48,508 nucleotides of DNA from CAYJIX01 sp964370375 (GTDB lineage Bacteria > Desulfobacterota > Desulfovibrionia > Desulfovibrionales > Desulfovibrionaceae), in NCBI GenBank assembly GCA_964370375.1, contig CAYJIX010000010.1:1-48508 (forward strand). The letters run 5' to 3'. A program made the translations under genes and the position numbers. Under the pieces are notes generated by a model. The model had not been told where the DNA came from. It did not search any database and was given only the letters and a program-made list of their open reading frames with translations. Below, in pieces: positions 7,547 through 17,403 of the stretch. Numbering within the stretch: the stretch's first letter is position 1; every line of letters starts with the position of its first letter.

Positions 7547-9340
7547 TTACCCTGAAATGGGTTGTAGCTGTGATAACGAGCTGGCATTGGCCTGCATCTG
7601 CATATCATATTGACCAAGCACCACATCAAGACGTGCGAACAAATCGCGCTGAGTGGCTTCCCAACGAGCAAGGCGGTCTTCTTCCTGTTCGATTTTTAAA
7701 TCAATGCTTTCCATGATATCAGCATAGTTATCCATGATGACCTGCAACGGGCCACGCTCAGGAGCAACGGAACCCGGGTCATTCTTGATGGAATCCATGG
7801 AATCATTTTTCAGCTGATAGCTTAGGGTATCGATAAGCTCTATAGCCTTACCTTGTTTGATACGAACAGTGCCTTCATGGTCACCGTCTGAGGTGTCCAA
7901 AATGGTAATGCTAAGGCCTTTCCCCGGGCCTTCTGATAGGGTATACTGGTTGCCCCCTGTATGTTCTGCCTTCACATTGCCAATATACACATCGCCGATC
8001 ACACCGCCTGCAACCGAATAATCGACATCATAAATACCGGATTCAGTGGTACCTTCTAAGGCGTTGTTATAAATAAATTTGGTGGAATCTGACTGACCTG
8101 ATTTACCGGCTATGAGCTCGGCAACGGCATAAGCATCCTTCTCAAGGGCTTCGTCAAGGGATATATAGGGCGAATCAGGGTCAAGCGTATCTTCTTCTAA
8201 AATAATCAACTGACCAAAAGTGGGACTGCTGTCGTCGGCGTCTATTTGGATACCAATAGAGCTTAGTGCGGCAAACATATCACCATTGCCGTCTTCATCT
8301 TGACGAACAAATCCCACACCAAGGCCCGTGGCTATGGTTTTGAGCTCAGAATTAAGAAGCTGAACCCCATAGTTACCGGTCAAAACCGATCCCGAGCTGG
8401 TGTACTGGGTGGCGTAAAGGGTGTCGCTCTCTTCTTCATCGGTGCTTTCTTCCACCTTGGTCAAGTTCTGAAAACTAACCAATAGCGTATTTATGGTTTC
8501 AACAAAATGCTCTACATTTTCACGCACTTTGCTTGTATCTGTCGTAACAGTAAGCGTGGCTGAACCCACAGACGTTAAATTGATGGTCATGCCTTCAAAC
8601 ACTTCGGTAAGCTCGTTACTGCTTGAGGTGAAGGTCACATCAGTTAAACCGTTGATAGAAAATTCTGCATCTTGAGCCGCACGGCTGTTCCAGCCGGAAG
8701 TAGGATCAAAGCCCGGAACTGTGGTTTCTGGATTGATGGTGATGTTATAATCTGCTCCGGTATCTTTACCTTGCAGCTGAAAAATATAGCCGCCGCCGCT
8801 ATGGATCAACGTGGCTTGAACCCCAGGGTTATTGGGGTCTTTGTTGATTTGATTGACCATCCCTTCAAGGGTCATGCCTTTGGGGACAAGCACCTCAATA
8901 TCTTCGCCATTATAGTTGTAGGCAAACGTCGTCATGTCTGCCCCGTCAAGGGGGGCAACAACGGTTTCTTTACTCTCAAAAGTAGTGGCAGTTAATGTAT
9001 GAACAGAGTTGGTAGCAAGCTTTTGAACATCTACCTCATAGGTGCCCTCAGCAACGTCAGAATCAACATCAGCTGTGGCCACGGTAGAGTTACTGCTAGT
9101 CGCTGTCTTGGTCAGCATCTCATTCATGGTGTTGATGTCTTCTAAGGCGTTCATGGCATCAGTACATGCCGTTACAAGCTCGTCAAGGGCGTCATAACGC
9201 TCTTGCCAATCTTCACGCCATGCGATGTAGCGATCCCTAGGGATAGACTCGATGCTTTTAAGCTCTTCTATCAACGCCTGAAAGTCAGTGCCGTTGCCTA
9301 GCCCTGCAAAGGAAATTCCACCTGAGATATAATCTGACAT
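7547..9340 (-). CDS. fliD: Flagellar filament capping protein FliD
   Basis: FliD (HAP2) is exported to the filament tip, where a FliD ring helps flagellin subunits fold and insert. The 597-residue protein has the N-terminal coiled segment with SFAGLGNGTDFQALIEELKSIE, which is characteristic of the FliD N domain, a variable centre, and a C-terminal coiled-coil region ending EEDRLARWEATQRDLFARLD and QMQANASSLSQLQ, the FliD C domain. A GAGGTG ribosome site sits five bases before the ATG. fliS follows immediately downstream, as in many flagellar operons. A near-perfect sigma-28 promoter lies about 130 bases upstream, so this is a late flagellar operon. Confidence 0.95.
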   Translation of the reverse strand: MSDYISGGISFAGLGNGTDFQALIEELKSIESIPRDRYIAWREDWQERYDALDELVTACTDAMNALEDINTMNEMLTKTATSSNSTVATADVDSDVAEGTYEVDVQKLATNSVHTLTATTFESKETVVAPLDGADMTTFAYNYNGEDIEVLVPKGMTLEGMVNQINKDPNNPGVQATLIHSGGGYIFQLQGKDTGADYNITINPETTVPGFDPTSGWNSRAAQDAEFSINGLTDVTFTSSSNELTEVFEGMTINLTSVGSATLTVTTDTSKVRENVEHFVETINTLLVSFQNLTKVEESTDEEESDTLYATQYTSSGSVLTGNYGVQLLNSELKTIATGLGVGFVRQDEDGNGDMFAALSSIGIQIDADDSSPTFGQLIILEEDTLDPDSPYISLDEALEKDAYAVAELIAGKSGQSDSTKFIYNNALEGTTESGIYDVDYSVAGGVIGDVYIGNVKAEHTGGNQYTLSEGPGKGLSITILDTSDGDHEGTVRIKQGKAIELIDTLSYQLKNDSMDSIKNDPGSVAPERGPLQVIMDNYADIMESIDLKIEQEEDRLARWEATQRDLFARLDVVLGQYDMQMQANASSLSQLQPISG

Positions 9341-9467
9341 ACCTACACCTCAACAAAAAAGGAAGTTTTTACCGCATAAGAATGCTACTAAATGTAAGCA
9401 AATTTAATGCCAGCTTACCGTGAATACATCACGAACTTCCTATAACCACGACCAAGCTGTACCTCTC

Positions 9468-9494
9468 TTATCGGCATATCTGTGAAAATCTTGA
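9468..9494 (-). promoter_or_regulatory. Sigma-28 (FliA) promoter of fliD-fliS
   Basis: On the reverse strand TCAAGATT (9494-9487), 11 bases, then GCCGATAA (9475-9468). The consensus is TAAAGTTT-N11-GCCGATAA: the -10 is perfect, the -35 matches six of eight, and the spacing is exact. It faces fliD. Confidence 0.88.
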
Positions 9495-9701
9495 GGGTAT
9501 GGAGAAATAGTTATGGATAGGGCTAACTGCGGTAGTTTCAAAATACCGCAAAACAAGGCAACGCACGTCATGGCCGGATTACCTGACCACTAACCACTAC
9601 ATACTGACCACTAAACACCACCCGACCCTCTTGCTTAACCTAGCCCATCCTTGCTATCATCACGCTGTTTTGAGCCACACTACATCACAAGGGACACAAT
9701 C
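9495..9701. other. Divergent intergenic region fliD/uup with a small hairpin
   Basis: TGCGGTA (9528-9534) and TACCGCA (9544-9550) form a perfect seven-base inverted repeat. No gene is seen. A short direct repeat (GACCACTAA) occurs around 9589-9615. Confidence 0.5.
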
Positions 9702-11621
9702 ATGGCGTTATGGAGTTTACAAGGGGTCAGTTTGCACCTTGGGGGAAAAACCCTCTTGGACAACGTGGATTTGCATGTGGAAAAAGGGGAACGCGTCTGC
9801 CTTGTGGGTCGCAACGGTACAGGAAAATCGTCGCTTATGAAGTTGCTTTACGGCGAACTTACCCCTGATACGGGCGAAATACACCGTGCCCCCGGTGAAA
9901 AAATCGGCTACATGGGGCAAGATGTCCCCACATCTTGGCAAGGCCCTGTGTTTGGCGTTGTGGCAGCCGGGCTTGGACAAAAGGGCGAAATTTTGGCAGC
10001 CCTGCACCTTGCCTCTATGGGGATGGACCACCTTGTGCCTTCACATTTGCAAGGACAGATTCAAGGCATGCTTGATAGCGGTGAAGGGTGGGAGCAGCAT
10101 GGTGAAGTTCTTGGCATTATTAACCAATTACAACTTGATCCCGATGCCTTATTCCAAAACCTTTCCGGTGGATCTAAACGCAGGGCCACATTAGCTCGCG
10201 CGCTTTTAGCGTCTGAAAATCTGCTTTTGGATGAACCCACAAACCATTTGGACATCGGCACCACGATCTGGCTTGAAGATTTTTTATTGCGCCGTGCCAA
10301 AACGCTTTTTTTCATCAGCCACGACAGGATGTTTGCCGAACGTTTAGCCACACGGGTTGTGGAAGTGGATAGGGCAAAAATCTACAGCTATGACGGCAGT
10401 TTTGCCGCCTTTGTAGAACGGCGTGAAGAGCGTTTAACCACAGATGAGCGGCACAACGCTTTGTTTGACAAAAAATTAGCACAAGAGGAAGTTTGGATAA
10501 GGCAAGGCATTAAAGCCCGTCGCACTCGTAACATGGGCCGCGTTCGTGCCCTTGAGGCGTTGCGAAGTGAGCGTGCCGCGCGCCTTGCTCGCACAGGCAG
10601 TGCCAAGCTTGTGGCACAAGAAGCCGAACGGTCAGGAAAAATGGTTATTGAAGTCACAAACGCTTCTTTCAGCTATCCTGACGGTTATAAGGTTTTAACG
10701 GATGTTTCAGCCATTATTCAGCGCGGCGACCGCATCGGCATTGTGGGCAACAACGGTACAGGCAAAACCACGTTGTTAAAACTTCTTTTAGACGAACTTC
10801 AACCCACAAGCGGTGCCATCCGCCACGGAACGCGCCTTAACATTTTGTATTTTGACCAGTTACGAGCCAAACTAGATCCGGAAGTTTCTGTCATGGACAG
10901 CATTGCCGATGGCAACGACGCTGTGATTATTGACGGCAATCAACGGCATGTCGCCGGCTATCTGAGGGATTTTTTGTTTGAAAGCCATATGTTGCGTGTG
11001 CCTGTTAAAACGCTTTCCGGCGGCGAACGTCACAGGCTTTTACTGGCAAAGCTGTTTACAAAACCTTCCAATGTTTTGGTCATGGACGAACCAACCAACG
11101 ACCTTGACATGGAAACATTGGAATTATTAGAAGAAATGCTGGCAGGATATGGCGGAACCGTGCTCATGGTCAGCCATGATCGCCGCTTTTTGGACAATTT
11201 GGTCACAGGCATACTGGCTCTTGAGGGGGACGGGCATGTTCGTTCGTATGTGGGCGGCTATACCGATTGGCTGCGCCAGCGCGAACCTTTGGAAAAAAAA
11301 GCAGAATCCATAAAAGCTGCTGCCGCCCCTGCCTCTGTTAAAAAACCGGCGCAAGACAAGCTTTCCTTTAAGGAACTGCGTGAAAAAGAAGAGCTTACAA
11401 AAGAACTGGAACAGCTTCCGAATAGACTGGCAACCCTTGAAGCTGAACAGCAAAACTTTGAAACAACCCTTGCCGACCCTAACGTGTACGCGCGTGATCC
11501 AAACCTTTTTGAGGCAGCAACAAAAGGCATTGTCCGCCTTGCCGACGAAGAACAAGCCCTTTTGGAACGCTGGGAATACATTGAGGAGCGCCTCACCGTG
11601 CTCAATGCAAAAAAAGGCTAA
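9702..11621 (+). CDS. uup: ABC-F ATPase Uup
   Basis: Uup is a cytoplasmic ABC-F ATPase acting on ribosomes and linked to transposon excision and branched DNA. The 639-residue product has two ABC cassettes: Walker A GRNGTGKSS, signature LSGGSKRRATLA and Walker B LLLDEPTNHLD in the first; GNNGTGKTT, LSGGERHRLLLA and LVMDEPTNDLD in the second. Between them is a basic linker (RRTRNMGRVRALEALRSER). The C-terminal ~90 residues form the coiled coil found in Uup (KELREKEELTKELEQL to the end). ATG 9702 has AAGGGA at 9689-9694; an upstream in-frame start at 9651 lacks a site and adds residues not found in the family. The C-terminal coil and the lack of an EttA arm distinguish it from ettA at the window start. 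Confidence 0.93.
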   Translation: MALWSLQGVSLHLGGKTLLDNVDLHVEKGERVCLVGRNGTGKSSLMKLLYGELTPDTGEIHRAPGEKIGYMGQDVPTSWQGPVFGVVAAGLGQKGEILAALHLASMGMDHLVPSHLQGQIQGMLDSGEGWEQHGEVLGIINQLQLDPDALFQNLSGGSKRRATLARALLASENLLLDEPTNHLDIGTTIWLEDFLLRRAKTLFFISHDRMFAERLATRVVEVDRAKIYSYDGSFAAFVERREERLTTDERHNALFDKKLAQEEVWIRQGIKARRTRNMGRVRALEALRSERAARLARTGSAKLVAQEAERSGKMVIEVTNASFSYPDGYKVLTDVSAIIQRGDRIGIVGNNGTGKTTLLKLLLDELQPTSGAIRHGTRLNILYFDQLRAKLDPEVSVMDSIADGNDAVIIDGNQRHVAGYLRDFLFESHMLRVPVKTLSGGERHRLLLAKLFTKPSNVLVMDEPTNDLDMETLELLEEMLAGYGGTVLMVSHDRRFLDNLVTGILALEGDGHVRSYVGGYTDWLRQREPLEKKAESIKAAAAPASVKKPAQDKLSFKELREKEELTKELEQLPNRLATLEAEQQNFETTLADPNVYARDPNLFEAATKGIVRLADEEQALLERWEYIEERLTVLNAKKG

Positions 11622-11798
11622 CAGCTTTAAATAGACTAAAAAAGCTAGATACTTGCTTGAAATAGTAGCTTTATAGCAAAAAATGTGCACATTCCCTTGT
11701 CGGGAACAAAGCATAAAATGCGAATGTTGGGCCATCGTAATTGGAGGAACCCAATTTTTTGGCATTTCCTATAATAGTAGAAGGGCGCAGGTTTTTTT

Positions 11799-12599
11799 TC
11801 AGCTTCTTCGCATGGCTCGCTCAAGGCTTTGCACCCAAAGCCTTGCAAAGCCTTCCTGCTCTACCATACCGCGTAAAACAGGATGACACGTATAGCCAGC
11901 TGCCATGAGCTGTGATTTCCATGATGTGTCGTCATCGCCTGCCATATCATTTAAAGCATGACTGCCAATAACAGCCAAAAGCGGCAAAAGCCATACGGTT
12001 GTAATGTTGTGCTGTTCAAGTTCTGCCAGCACATGCGCAAGGTCAAGGGATCCGCTCATTGTGCCAAGCCAGACATAAGGATCAAGCCCTCTCACGCACG
12101 TTGCCAATTGCCCATACCAGGCATCAGAGGTATGGCGCGTACCATGCCCCATAAAGACAACAGCTTCGTGGGGGCGGCGTTCAGAAGGCAATCCAGCCAA
12201 CATGGCTTTAGCCACATGTTCCATGGCATCAGGGCGGCAGTTTTCGTCAAGCAGTGCACACCCCACACGTAAATCTGTAAAAAGCTCTTGTGTTTTAAGG
12301 GCTTCTTTGCATACCTCACCGTATTCAAAGCCTGCTAACAGGTGCAAAGGCTGCACAGTAACATGGGTGAATTTTTCAAAGGCCATGCGCTGCAAGGCTT
12401 TGTGCACAGAATCGGTTTTTTTTCGGGCTTTGGCCAGGCGACTGCGCATAGCAAGGGACGTAAAGGCCCAGCGCACAGGAATATTTGGCACTTGCGTGCG
12501 CACAAGAGCCTCAAAATTACGTAACGTAGCTTGTGCCGTAACAGAACTTGCCCCATAGGCTGCCAGCAAAATACCGTACCTTGTGTCATTCAACGCCAT
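11799..12599 (-). CDS. cbiK: Sirohydrochlorin cobaltochelatase CbiK
   Basis: CbiK inserts cobalt (or iron) into sirohydrochlorin, an early step of anaerobic cobalamin, siroheme or heme synthesis. The 266-residue protein fits the CbiK fold: GILLAAYGAS at the N-terminus, QPLHLLAGFEY, the metal-binding His in VVFMGHGTRH near residue 150, and the second His in AVIGSHALNDMAGDD near 210. There is no signal peptide, so this looks like the cytoplasmic form; some Desulfovibrio species also carry a periplasmic form. The start at 12599 gives a normal N-terminus. The gene is convergent with uup and no cobalamin neighbours are present. Confidence 0.92.
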   Translation of the reverse strand: MALNDTRYGILLAAYGASSVTAQATLRNFEALVRTQVPNIPVRWAFTSLAMRSRLAKARKKTDSVHKALQRMAFEKFTHVTVQPLHLLAGFEYGEVCKEALKTQELFTDLRVGCALLDENCRPDAMEHVAKAMLAGLPSERRPHEAVVFMGHGTRHTSDAWYGQLATCVRGLDPYVWLGTMSGSLDLAHVLAELEQHNITTVWLLPLLAVIGSHALNDMAGDDDTSWKSQLMAAGYTCHPVLRGMVEQEGFARLWVQSLERAMRRS

Positions 12600-12798
12600 A
12601 TTTTTGCACCGTTTTGGGTTTGTGGTATAAAAACCGCCTTGTATGCAGGCTTCATTTTTTTTGTATAAAGGATCACGCCCTAAGGCAAGGCATTGAGAGG
12701 GCTTTTATCAGGCTGTTCAAAACGTGGTGAGAATATGCCTACAAAGAAATCCAGCGCAAACACTACATGCGCACCATGAACACGGGCAGTTTTTTCGC

Positions 12799-14187
12799 TC
12801 AAGCTGTTTTTTTCAGATTTCGCCCACGGCTTAGGGCACAGCCAATGGCTGCAAGGTTAAAAAGCCCAAAAAGTATAAGGTCAAACCGCATGCTTTGTAA
12901 AAAGGCGTCCACATTTTCTGTACTTGGCGGCGCGTCATTAAGGAAATACCCAAACGTAGCACTGATAATGGCTGCATTGATAAGGGCACCTGCGTTACGA
13001 ATGGTTCCTGTAAGGCTTGCCGCTTGGCCTACATATTTTTGGCCGGCACTTTCAAAAATAACTGTGGTATTGGGTGCTGCAAAAAGGCTCATGCCAAGTC
13101 CAAGGACGATTTGCGTTGCTGTAAAAAATGGTAAAGAATCCCCCTTACCCAAAAAGGCCGCAGAGCATAGCCCCACACCGCAAAGGCATATACCAATGGC
13201 GCTGATACGGCTTGCGCCATATGTATCGGCAAGCCTGCCTGCCATAGGTGTTGTGAAAGATTGCACCACAAATTGCAAGGAAAGGTAAAGCCCTACAGTG
13301 GCAAGCTCCATCCCATGAATGAGCTGTAAGTACAAGGAAAAAAATATAAGCATGCCAAATATCGCACTATAATTGATAAGCGCAGCTAAAAGCGAAAGAG
13401 TGAGCACCCTATTATGCGCAAAAAGCCGAATGTCAAGAAGCGGATATTTGGCGCGTAATTCCATACGCACATACAACACCAAAAAACACAATCCTGCAAA
13501 AAGCAAGGAAAAACCAACAGTTGAATCCTCTTGCAAAAAGGTACTGCCTATGGTCATGGTACCGATACTCACGGCATAGATGAGCGCACCTTGAACATTA
13601 AAGGGTTCTCCTTTTCCGTTAAACCACTCTGTTTTAACCATAAAAAGCATGTATGCCCATAACATGGCAGCGCAAGCAGCAGTGCTCCAAAAAAAATACT
13701 GCCACGCCAAAACACTGCTAATAAGACCGGACAACGTGGGGCCGCAGGCAAGGCCGGCATAGGCTGCTGCTGTAACAAAACCAATATATTGTCCTCGTTT
13801 TCCCTCCGGCGCAATGAGCGCAAGGATGGCAAAGGCGCTGGTACCGTACATGCCAGCTCCAGCCCCTTGAACAAAGCGCAAAACATGCATGTGCAGGATG
13901 GAGTCAAGAAATCCGATCACAAAAGTGGTAACCGTATAGATACCAATGCCTATGCAGAACATACGCCGCCGACCCCAAATATCGCCCATGCGCCCTGTAA
14001 CGAGCTGAAAAATAACAAGCCCAAGGGTATAATAGGTAGCGATAAGGCCCAATTCCTTTGCACTTGCCTTTGTTGTTATGCCTATGGGGATAAGGATAGA
14101 GCTCACCCCTGCAAGCATAAAGGGTAGAAAAAATTGTGCAAAACAAAGGGCGATGAGCAAATAATGCGGATTTTTTGGTTTTTCCAT
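12799..14187 (-). CDS. MFS transporter, DHA2 (EmrB/QacA-like) drug exporter family
   Basis: This is an inner-membrane proton antiporter of the major facilitator superfamily. The 462-residue protein has about 14 hydrophobic segments, the loop 2-3 motif GRMGDIWGRRRMF near residue 65, and motif C in segment 5 (AYAGLACGPTLSGLI). The length and 14-segment pattern suggest the DHA2 group, which exports drugs or toxic organics. A second motif-A-like stretch, GRLADTYGASR, appears in the second half. No regulator or membrane-fusion partner is adjacent, so substrate and trigger are unknown. Confidence 0.85.
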   Translation of the reverse strand: MEKPKNPHYLLIALCFAQFFLPFMLAGVSSILIPIGITTKASAKELGLIATYYTLGLVIFQLVTGRMGDIWGRRRMFCIGIGIYTVTTFVIGFLDSILHMHVLRFVQGAGAGMYGTSAFAILALIAPEGKRGQYIGFVTAAAYAGLACGPTLSGLISSVLAWQYFFWSTAACAAMLWAYMLFMVKTEWFNGKGEPFNVQGALIYAVSIGTMTIGSTFLQEDSTVGFSLLFAGLCFLVLYVRMELRAKYPLLDIRLFAHNRVLTLSLLAALINYSAIFGMLIFFSLYLQLIHGMELATVGLYLSLQFVVQSFTTPMAGRLADTYGASRISAIGICLCGVGLCSAAFLGKGDSLPFFTATQIVLGLGMSLFAAPNTTVIFESAGQKYVGQAASLTGTIRNAGALINAAIISATFGYFLNDAPPSTENVDAFLQSMRFDLILFGLFNLAAIGCALSRGRNLKKTA

Positions 14188-14302
14188 GTGCTTGCGTATG
14201 CCTTATTGCTGCATGGTGGTGCACAAAAAAAGGGTTTGTTCACATAGGTATAGATGCAAAACGTTTATCAGGCTGATCTTCTGGCTATGCTTTATAAGGC
14301 AG

Positions 14303-17008
14303 TTATGCTGTTGTTTTTTTAGGACGAGTTTTACTTTCAACAATCGCAGTAAGGCGTTGTTTTTGCATTTCTTTTCGTTGTTCTCTGGCAGAGGCAAGAA
14401 GTTTTGCACGCTGCCGTTCAAACACAAGTGTTGTCCTTAACGCGGCAACGCCAAGTGATGTGGCGGTGATGACCAAAAAAAGGACTTTTTGCAATTGCCA
14501 ATGGTTGGCTTTGACAAGTTCCTGCAACCAACCAAGGCCGATTTGATTGCCAAAAAGCAGGATCGTAGGCACACAGATAAGGCTGACAAGAAGCAGGCCC
14601 ATTTCGATCCAAAAAAAGGTTTTCCCAAGGATAAGCGCGTATAGGGTAGAATCGCGTACCATGCGTAAAAAGCGTAAGCGTTTTTCAAGCTTTTCAAGGG
14701 TGGCAACCATGGTAGGAATGTGGGATAGGGCTTTTTTAAAGGCTTCTGGCGTGTTAAAGTTTGCCCCAAAAGCCCACGAAAGGATGGTTGCACAATTGTT
14801 AAAATCCCGATTAAAATCCACAAGGATCCGTGGAAAAGGAAACCATGATGATTCATCGCGGATCCCTTCAAGGATGGAAAGGTATTTTTTATAGCGTGCT
14901 TTGATGTTGTCCACTTCAACTTGGATTTGTGTGGAAATATCATTTTCTACAACAGGCCGTAATTGAACTATTTTTAAAAAAGCCATGTAGTTTGTGATGG
15001 CAGAAAGCTGTTGCAATTCCTTAATACGTTCACGAAAAAGGCGTGCAACAGGGTGATCGCTATCAAACCAGGTGTCCAATTCGTCAGAAAGGCGCTGGAT
15101 ATGCGTTTGCTCTTCATTTTTTTTGCGTTGTGCCTCATCCCATAAAGGGTGCAATGAAGTGAGCAAAACAAGGTGCCCGCGCTCAAGCTCTGGGTCAATA
15201 AGAAAGCGATTGAACGTGTTTGGTGTTTGTTCAATAAGCTGATGCATGGGCAGCTGCACCTGCTCGGCAAAGCCCATTTTAACGCGGCACACAATTTGCC
15301 TATAATCGGCGTCAGTCCATTGGGGATTTATGCGGACAATTTCTTGAAAAATATCCATGGCTTCTGCAGGACGGCCTTGAATTTCCAAAAGCCGTGCGCG
15401 CAAATATTGGTGCCAATATTGATGCAGGGCGGACGAACTTAACGCTTCTGCCTCTTTCCAATGTTTATGGGCGCGGTTATAATCGCGCCGCTCTAATGCT
15501 GCAAACCCAAGCAAGGTGTGGAGCCTTGCATCCCTTGGGGTGCGTTGAATGGTTTGGGCAACATCGCGTTCAAAGCTGATGTATTCGGTTTCGGCAATTT
15601 TTTTAAACCGCTCAAGCAAGGCCCAAGCCGGACTGTCGTCTTTGGGCAAATATTTTCGTTCGCCCCCTTCCTCTGCTGAGGGTTTGACAAAGGTTCGCGA
15701 CGTTGAAAGCCAAATATGCTCAATAGCACGCAATTGGGCCGGCAAGTTGATTTCAAATATGGAGCGAACAAGGGTGCCTGTATTGCCAACAGCATGAAGC
15801 CAGGTGTCAAAGGCTGCAGCACCGTGCTCAAGCAGGCCCACTTCAACCTCTCTGAACGCCTCATTGATGCTTTCAAAATTGAGCGTTTCAAAATGTTCCC
15901 ACACATCGTGTTCGTGGCAGGCCAGTTGCTTTGTGGGGCAATTATTATGGGTGTGGTTGCGAACACCACAATAAAAACACTGCTCACCCTCCCCTATTAC
16001 AAGCTGTTCTGCCACAAGCACAGGAATAAAACTGCCTTCGCTCATATCCGCATCGCCAAGGGATACGGTACACCAGCTATCCATGGTGGTTTGGGTGGCA
16101 GAATAGTGCAGGTCTGTGATGCCAAAATTTTCACCAAGCAAAAAGGCGTTACGGTAGCTCATGTAGGGATGATTGGGCATGAGGTTATCCCACTTGATAC
16201 CGATTTTTTGTGGCAGATCGTTACTAAAATTCAATCCTTTACGATCAATCACAACGCTGACGCAAGGCCAGTGCTCCTCATTGTTTGCTTTGGATTCGCT
16301 TAAAAGTTGTAATATGTCTTTGGACCACAGGCGTAAATGGCGCAAATTGTCCAAGGGGGTCATGACAAAATAGTCATGGGTTAAGAATTTAAGTTTATGC
16401 TTTTTCATGAGCGCCTCTATGGCGCGAAGCATGGTGTGCCAGCCCTGCTGAAAACGCTTGTCCAAGGGATTGCCAAGGGGCCGCAAAAGAGCGTACCAGC
16501 CTTGTGACGAGGTGTAAGGAAGCCTTGCGTCCGCATCAAGAATTTGCCAAGATGCAGAGGCCATGCCCCTAGGTTCCGGTTTTGGTGTAAAGGAGATGCC
16601 GGGAAGATTGCCTGCGTTTTCAAAAACCTTAGGGTGTACCCAAATAAGCAGTTTTGGCGGAATCAGGATTTCTTGCTGAATGAGGCTTGCGTCAAACGCT
16701 AAGGACATATCGCGGCGCACGCTCAATTGCAGGCGTGTCGGCAAGGCCTGAATGTTGACAGACAACGTGTTAAATTGGGCCCATACCGCAAGGCGCGCCA
16801 AGGCTAAAAACACGTCGTTGCTAAAAAAGAACCACATGGCTTGATTGCGAGTGCTTACAATGCTCATGCCGCCGTAATCTTGCAGAGTTTGAATAACGGC
16901 AGGGTCAAGGTCGCCCTCCCAAGTAATCCAAAGGGCGGTCCCGGGTGAGCTCATGTGAAAGTCTTTTATAGGCGGCAATTGTTCAAGCAGTTCTGATATG
17001 GCGTGCAT
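14303..17008 (-). CDS. Large TPR membrane protein with CCHC zinc knuckle (unknown function)
   Basis: I do not recognise a named family for this 901-residue protein. The first ~340 residues show no clear domain. Residues 344-357 form an exact C-x2-C-x4-H-x4-C zinc knuckle (C344, C347, H352, C357). Around 510-610 are helical TPR-like units (LLGFAALERRDYNRAHKHW and RLLEIQGRPAEAMDIFQEI). Two transmembrane helices lie near 800-830 and 845-870, followed by a basic tail (KEMQKQR...KTRPKKTTA). The start at 17008 is preferred because AAAGG precedes it; 17050 lacks a site and would overlap the divergent MoaE-like gene. The architecture suggests a membrane-tethered scaffold with a large cytoplasmic part. 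A conserved Desulfovibrio hypothetical is my best guess. Confidence 0.7.
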   Translation of the reverse strand: MHAISELLEQLPPIKDFHMSSPGTALWITWEGDLDPAVIQTLQDYGGMSIVSTRNQAMWFFFSNDVFLALARLAVWAQFNTLSVNIQALPTRLQLSVRRDMSLAFDASLIQQEILIPPKLLIWVHPKVFENAGNLPGISFTPKPEPRGMASASWQILDADARLPYTSSQGWYALLRPLGNPLDKRFQQGWHTMLRAIEALMKKHKLKFLTHDYFVMTPLDNLRHLRLWSKDILQLLSESKANNEEHWPCVSVVIDRKGLNFSNDLPQKIGIKWDNLMPNHPYMSYRNAFLLGENFGITDLHYSATQTTMDSWCTVSLGDADMSEGSFIPVLVAEQLVIGEGEQCFYCGVRNHTHNNCPTKQLACHEHDVWEHFETLNFESINEAFREVEVGLLEHGAAAFDTWLHAVGNTGTLVRSIFEINLPAQLRAIEHIWLSTSRTFVKPSAEEGGERKYLPKDDSPAWALLERFKKIAETEYISFERDVAQTIQRTPRDARLHTLLGFAALERRDYNRAHKHWKEAEALSSSALHQYWHQYLRARLLEIQGRPAEAMDIFQEIVRINPQWTDADYRQIVCRVKMGFAEQVQLPMHQLIEQTPNTFNRFLIDPELERGHLVLLTSLHPLWDEAQRKKNEEQTHIQRLSDELDTWFDSDHPVARLFRERIKELQQLSAITNYMAFLKIVQLRPVVENDISTQIQVEVDNIKARYKKYLSILEGIRDESSWFPFPRILVDFNRDFNNCATILSWAFGANFNTPEAFKKALSHIPTMVATLEKLEKRLRFLRMVRDSTLYALILGKTFFWIEMGLLLVSLICVPTILLFGNQIGLGWLQELVKANHWQLQKVLFLVITATSLGVAALRTTLVFERQRAKLLASAREQRKEMQKQRLTAIVESKTRPKKTTA

Positions 17009-17040
17009 GAATCCAACCTTTAGGTTATGTGAGAGCACAT

Positions 17041-17403
17041 ATGGATACAACTAAAATATTAGCAGAAATAAAACAACGTCCCGGGTTTACTGACCATGTG
17101 GGCATGATACTGGTACATAACGGTGTTGTACGCGGCTGGTCGCGTGATGACCATAAGAAAGTACAACGAGTCCTTGTAACACCTAACCTTGAGCGCATGC
17201 AAAGTATATGCCGTAGCCTAGAACACAATCCCGGTATATTTTGTATTCACGCAGAGGCTGCCGCAGGCGAACTCAAACCGGGCGATGATTTGCTGTTTTT
17301 AGTGGTGGCGGGCGATATCCGCGAACACGTAAAGGCAACCTTTGCTGAACTTTTGGAACGCATTAAAGCAGAAGCTGTCGTTAAACAAGAAATTTTTGAG
17401 TAA
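17041..17403 (+). CDS. MoaE-like protein (molybdopterin synthase large subunit family)
   Basis: MoaE transfers sulfur from MoaD thiocarboxylate onto precursor Z to make molybdopterin. The 120-residue product resembles the MoaE core: a GELKPGDDLLFLVVAGDIRE stretch corresponds to the GELWPGDEIVFV region of E. coli MoaE, followed by a helix and two Lys (IKAEAVVKQE) near the positions of the catalytic Lys119 and Lys126, one residue closer together. It is about 30 residues shorter than E. coli MoaE. GTG 17029 is an alternative start. No moaD or other moa genes are adjacent, so the assignment rests on the C-terminal half only. It is divergent from the zinc-knuckle protein, with start codons about 30 bases apart. 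Confidence 0.6.
   Translation: MDTTKILAEIKQRPGFTDHVGMILVHNGVVRGWSRDDHKKVQRVLVTPNLERMQSICRSLEHNPGIFCIHAEAAAGELKPGDDLLFLVVAGDIREHVKATFAELLERIKAEAVVKQEIFE

Noticed and set aside
14303..17050. Start at 17050 for the zinc-knuckle protein
   Set aside because: No ribosome site, and it would overlap the divergent MoaE-like gene; 17008 has AAAGG upstream.
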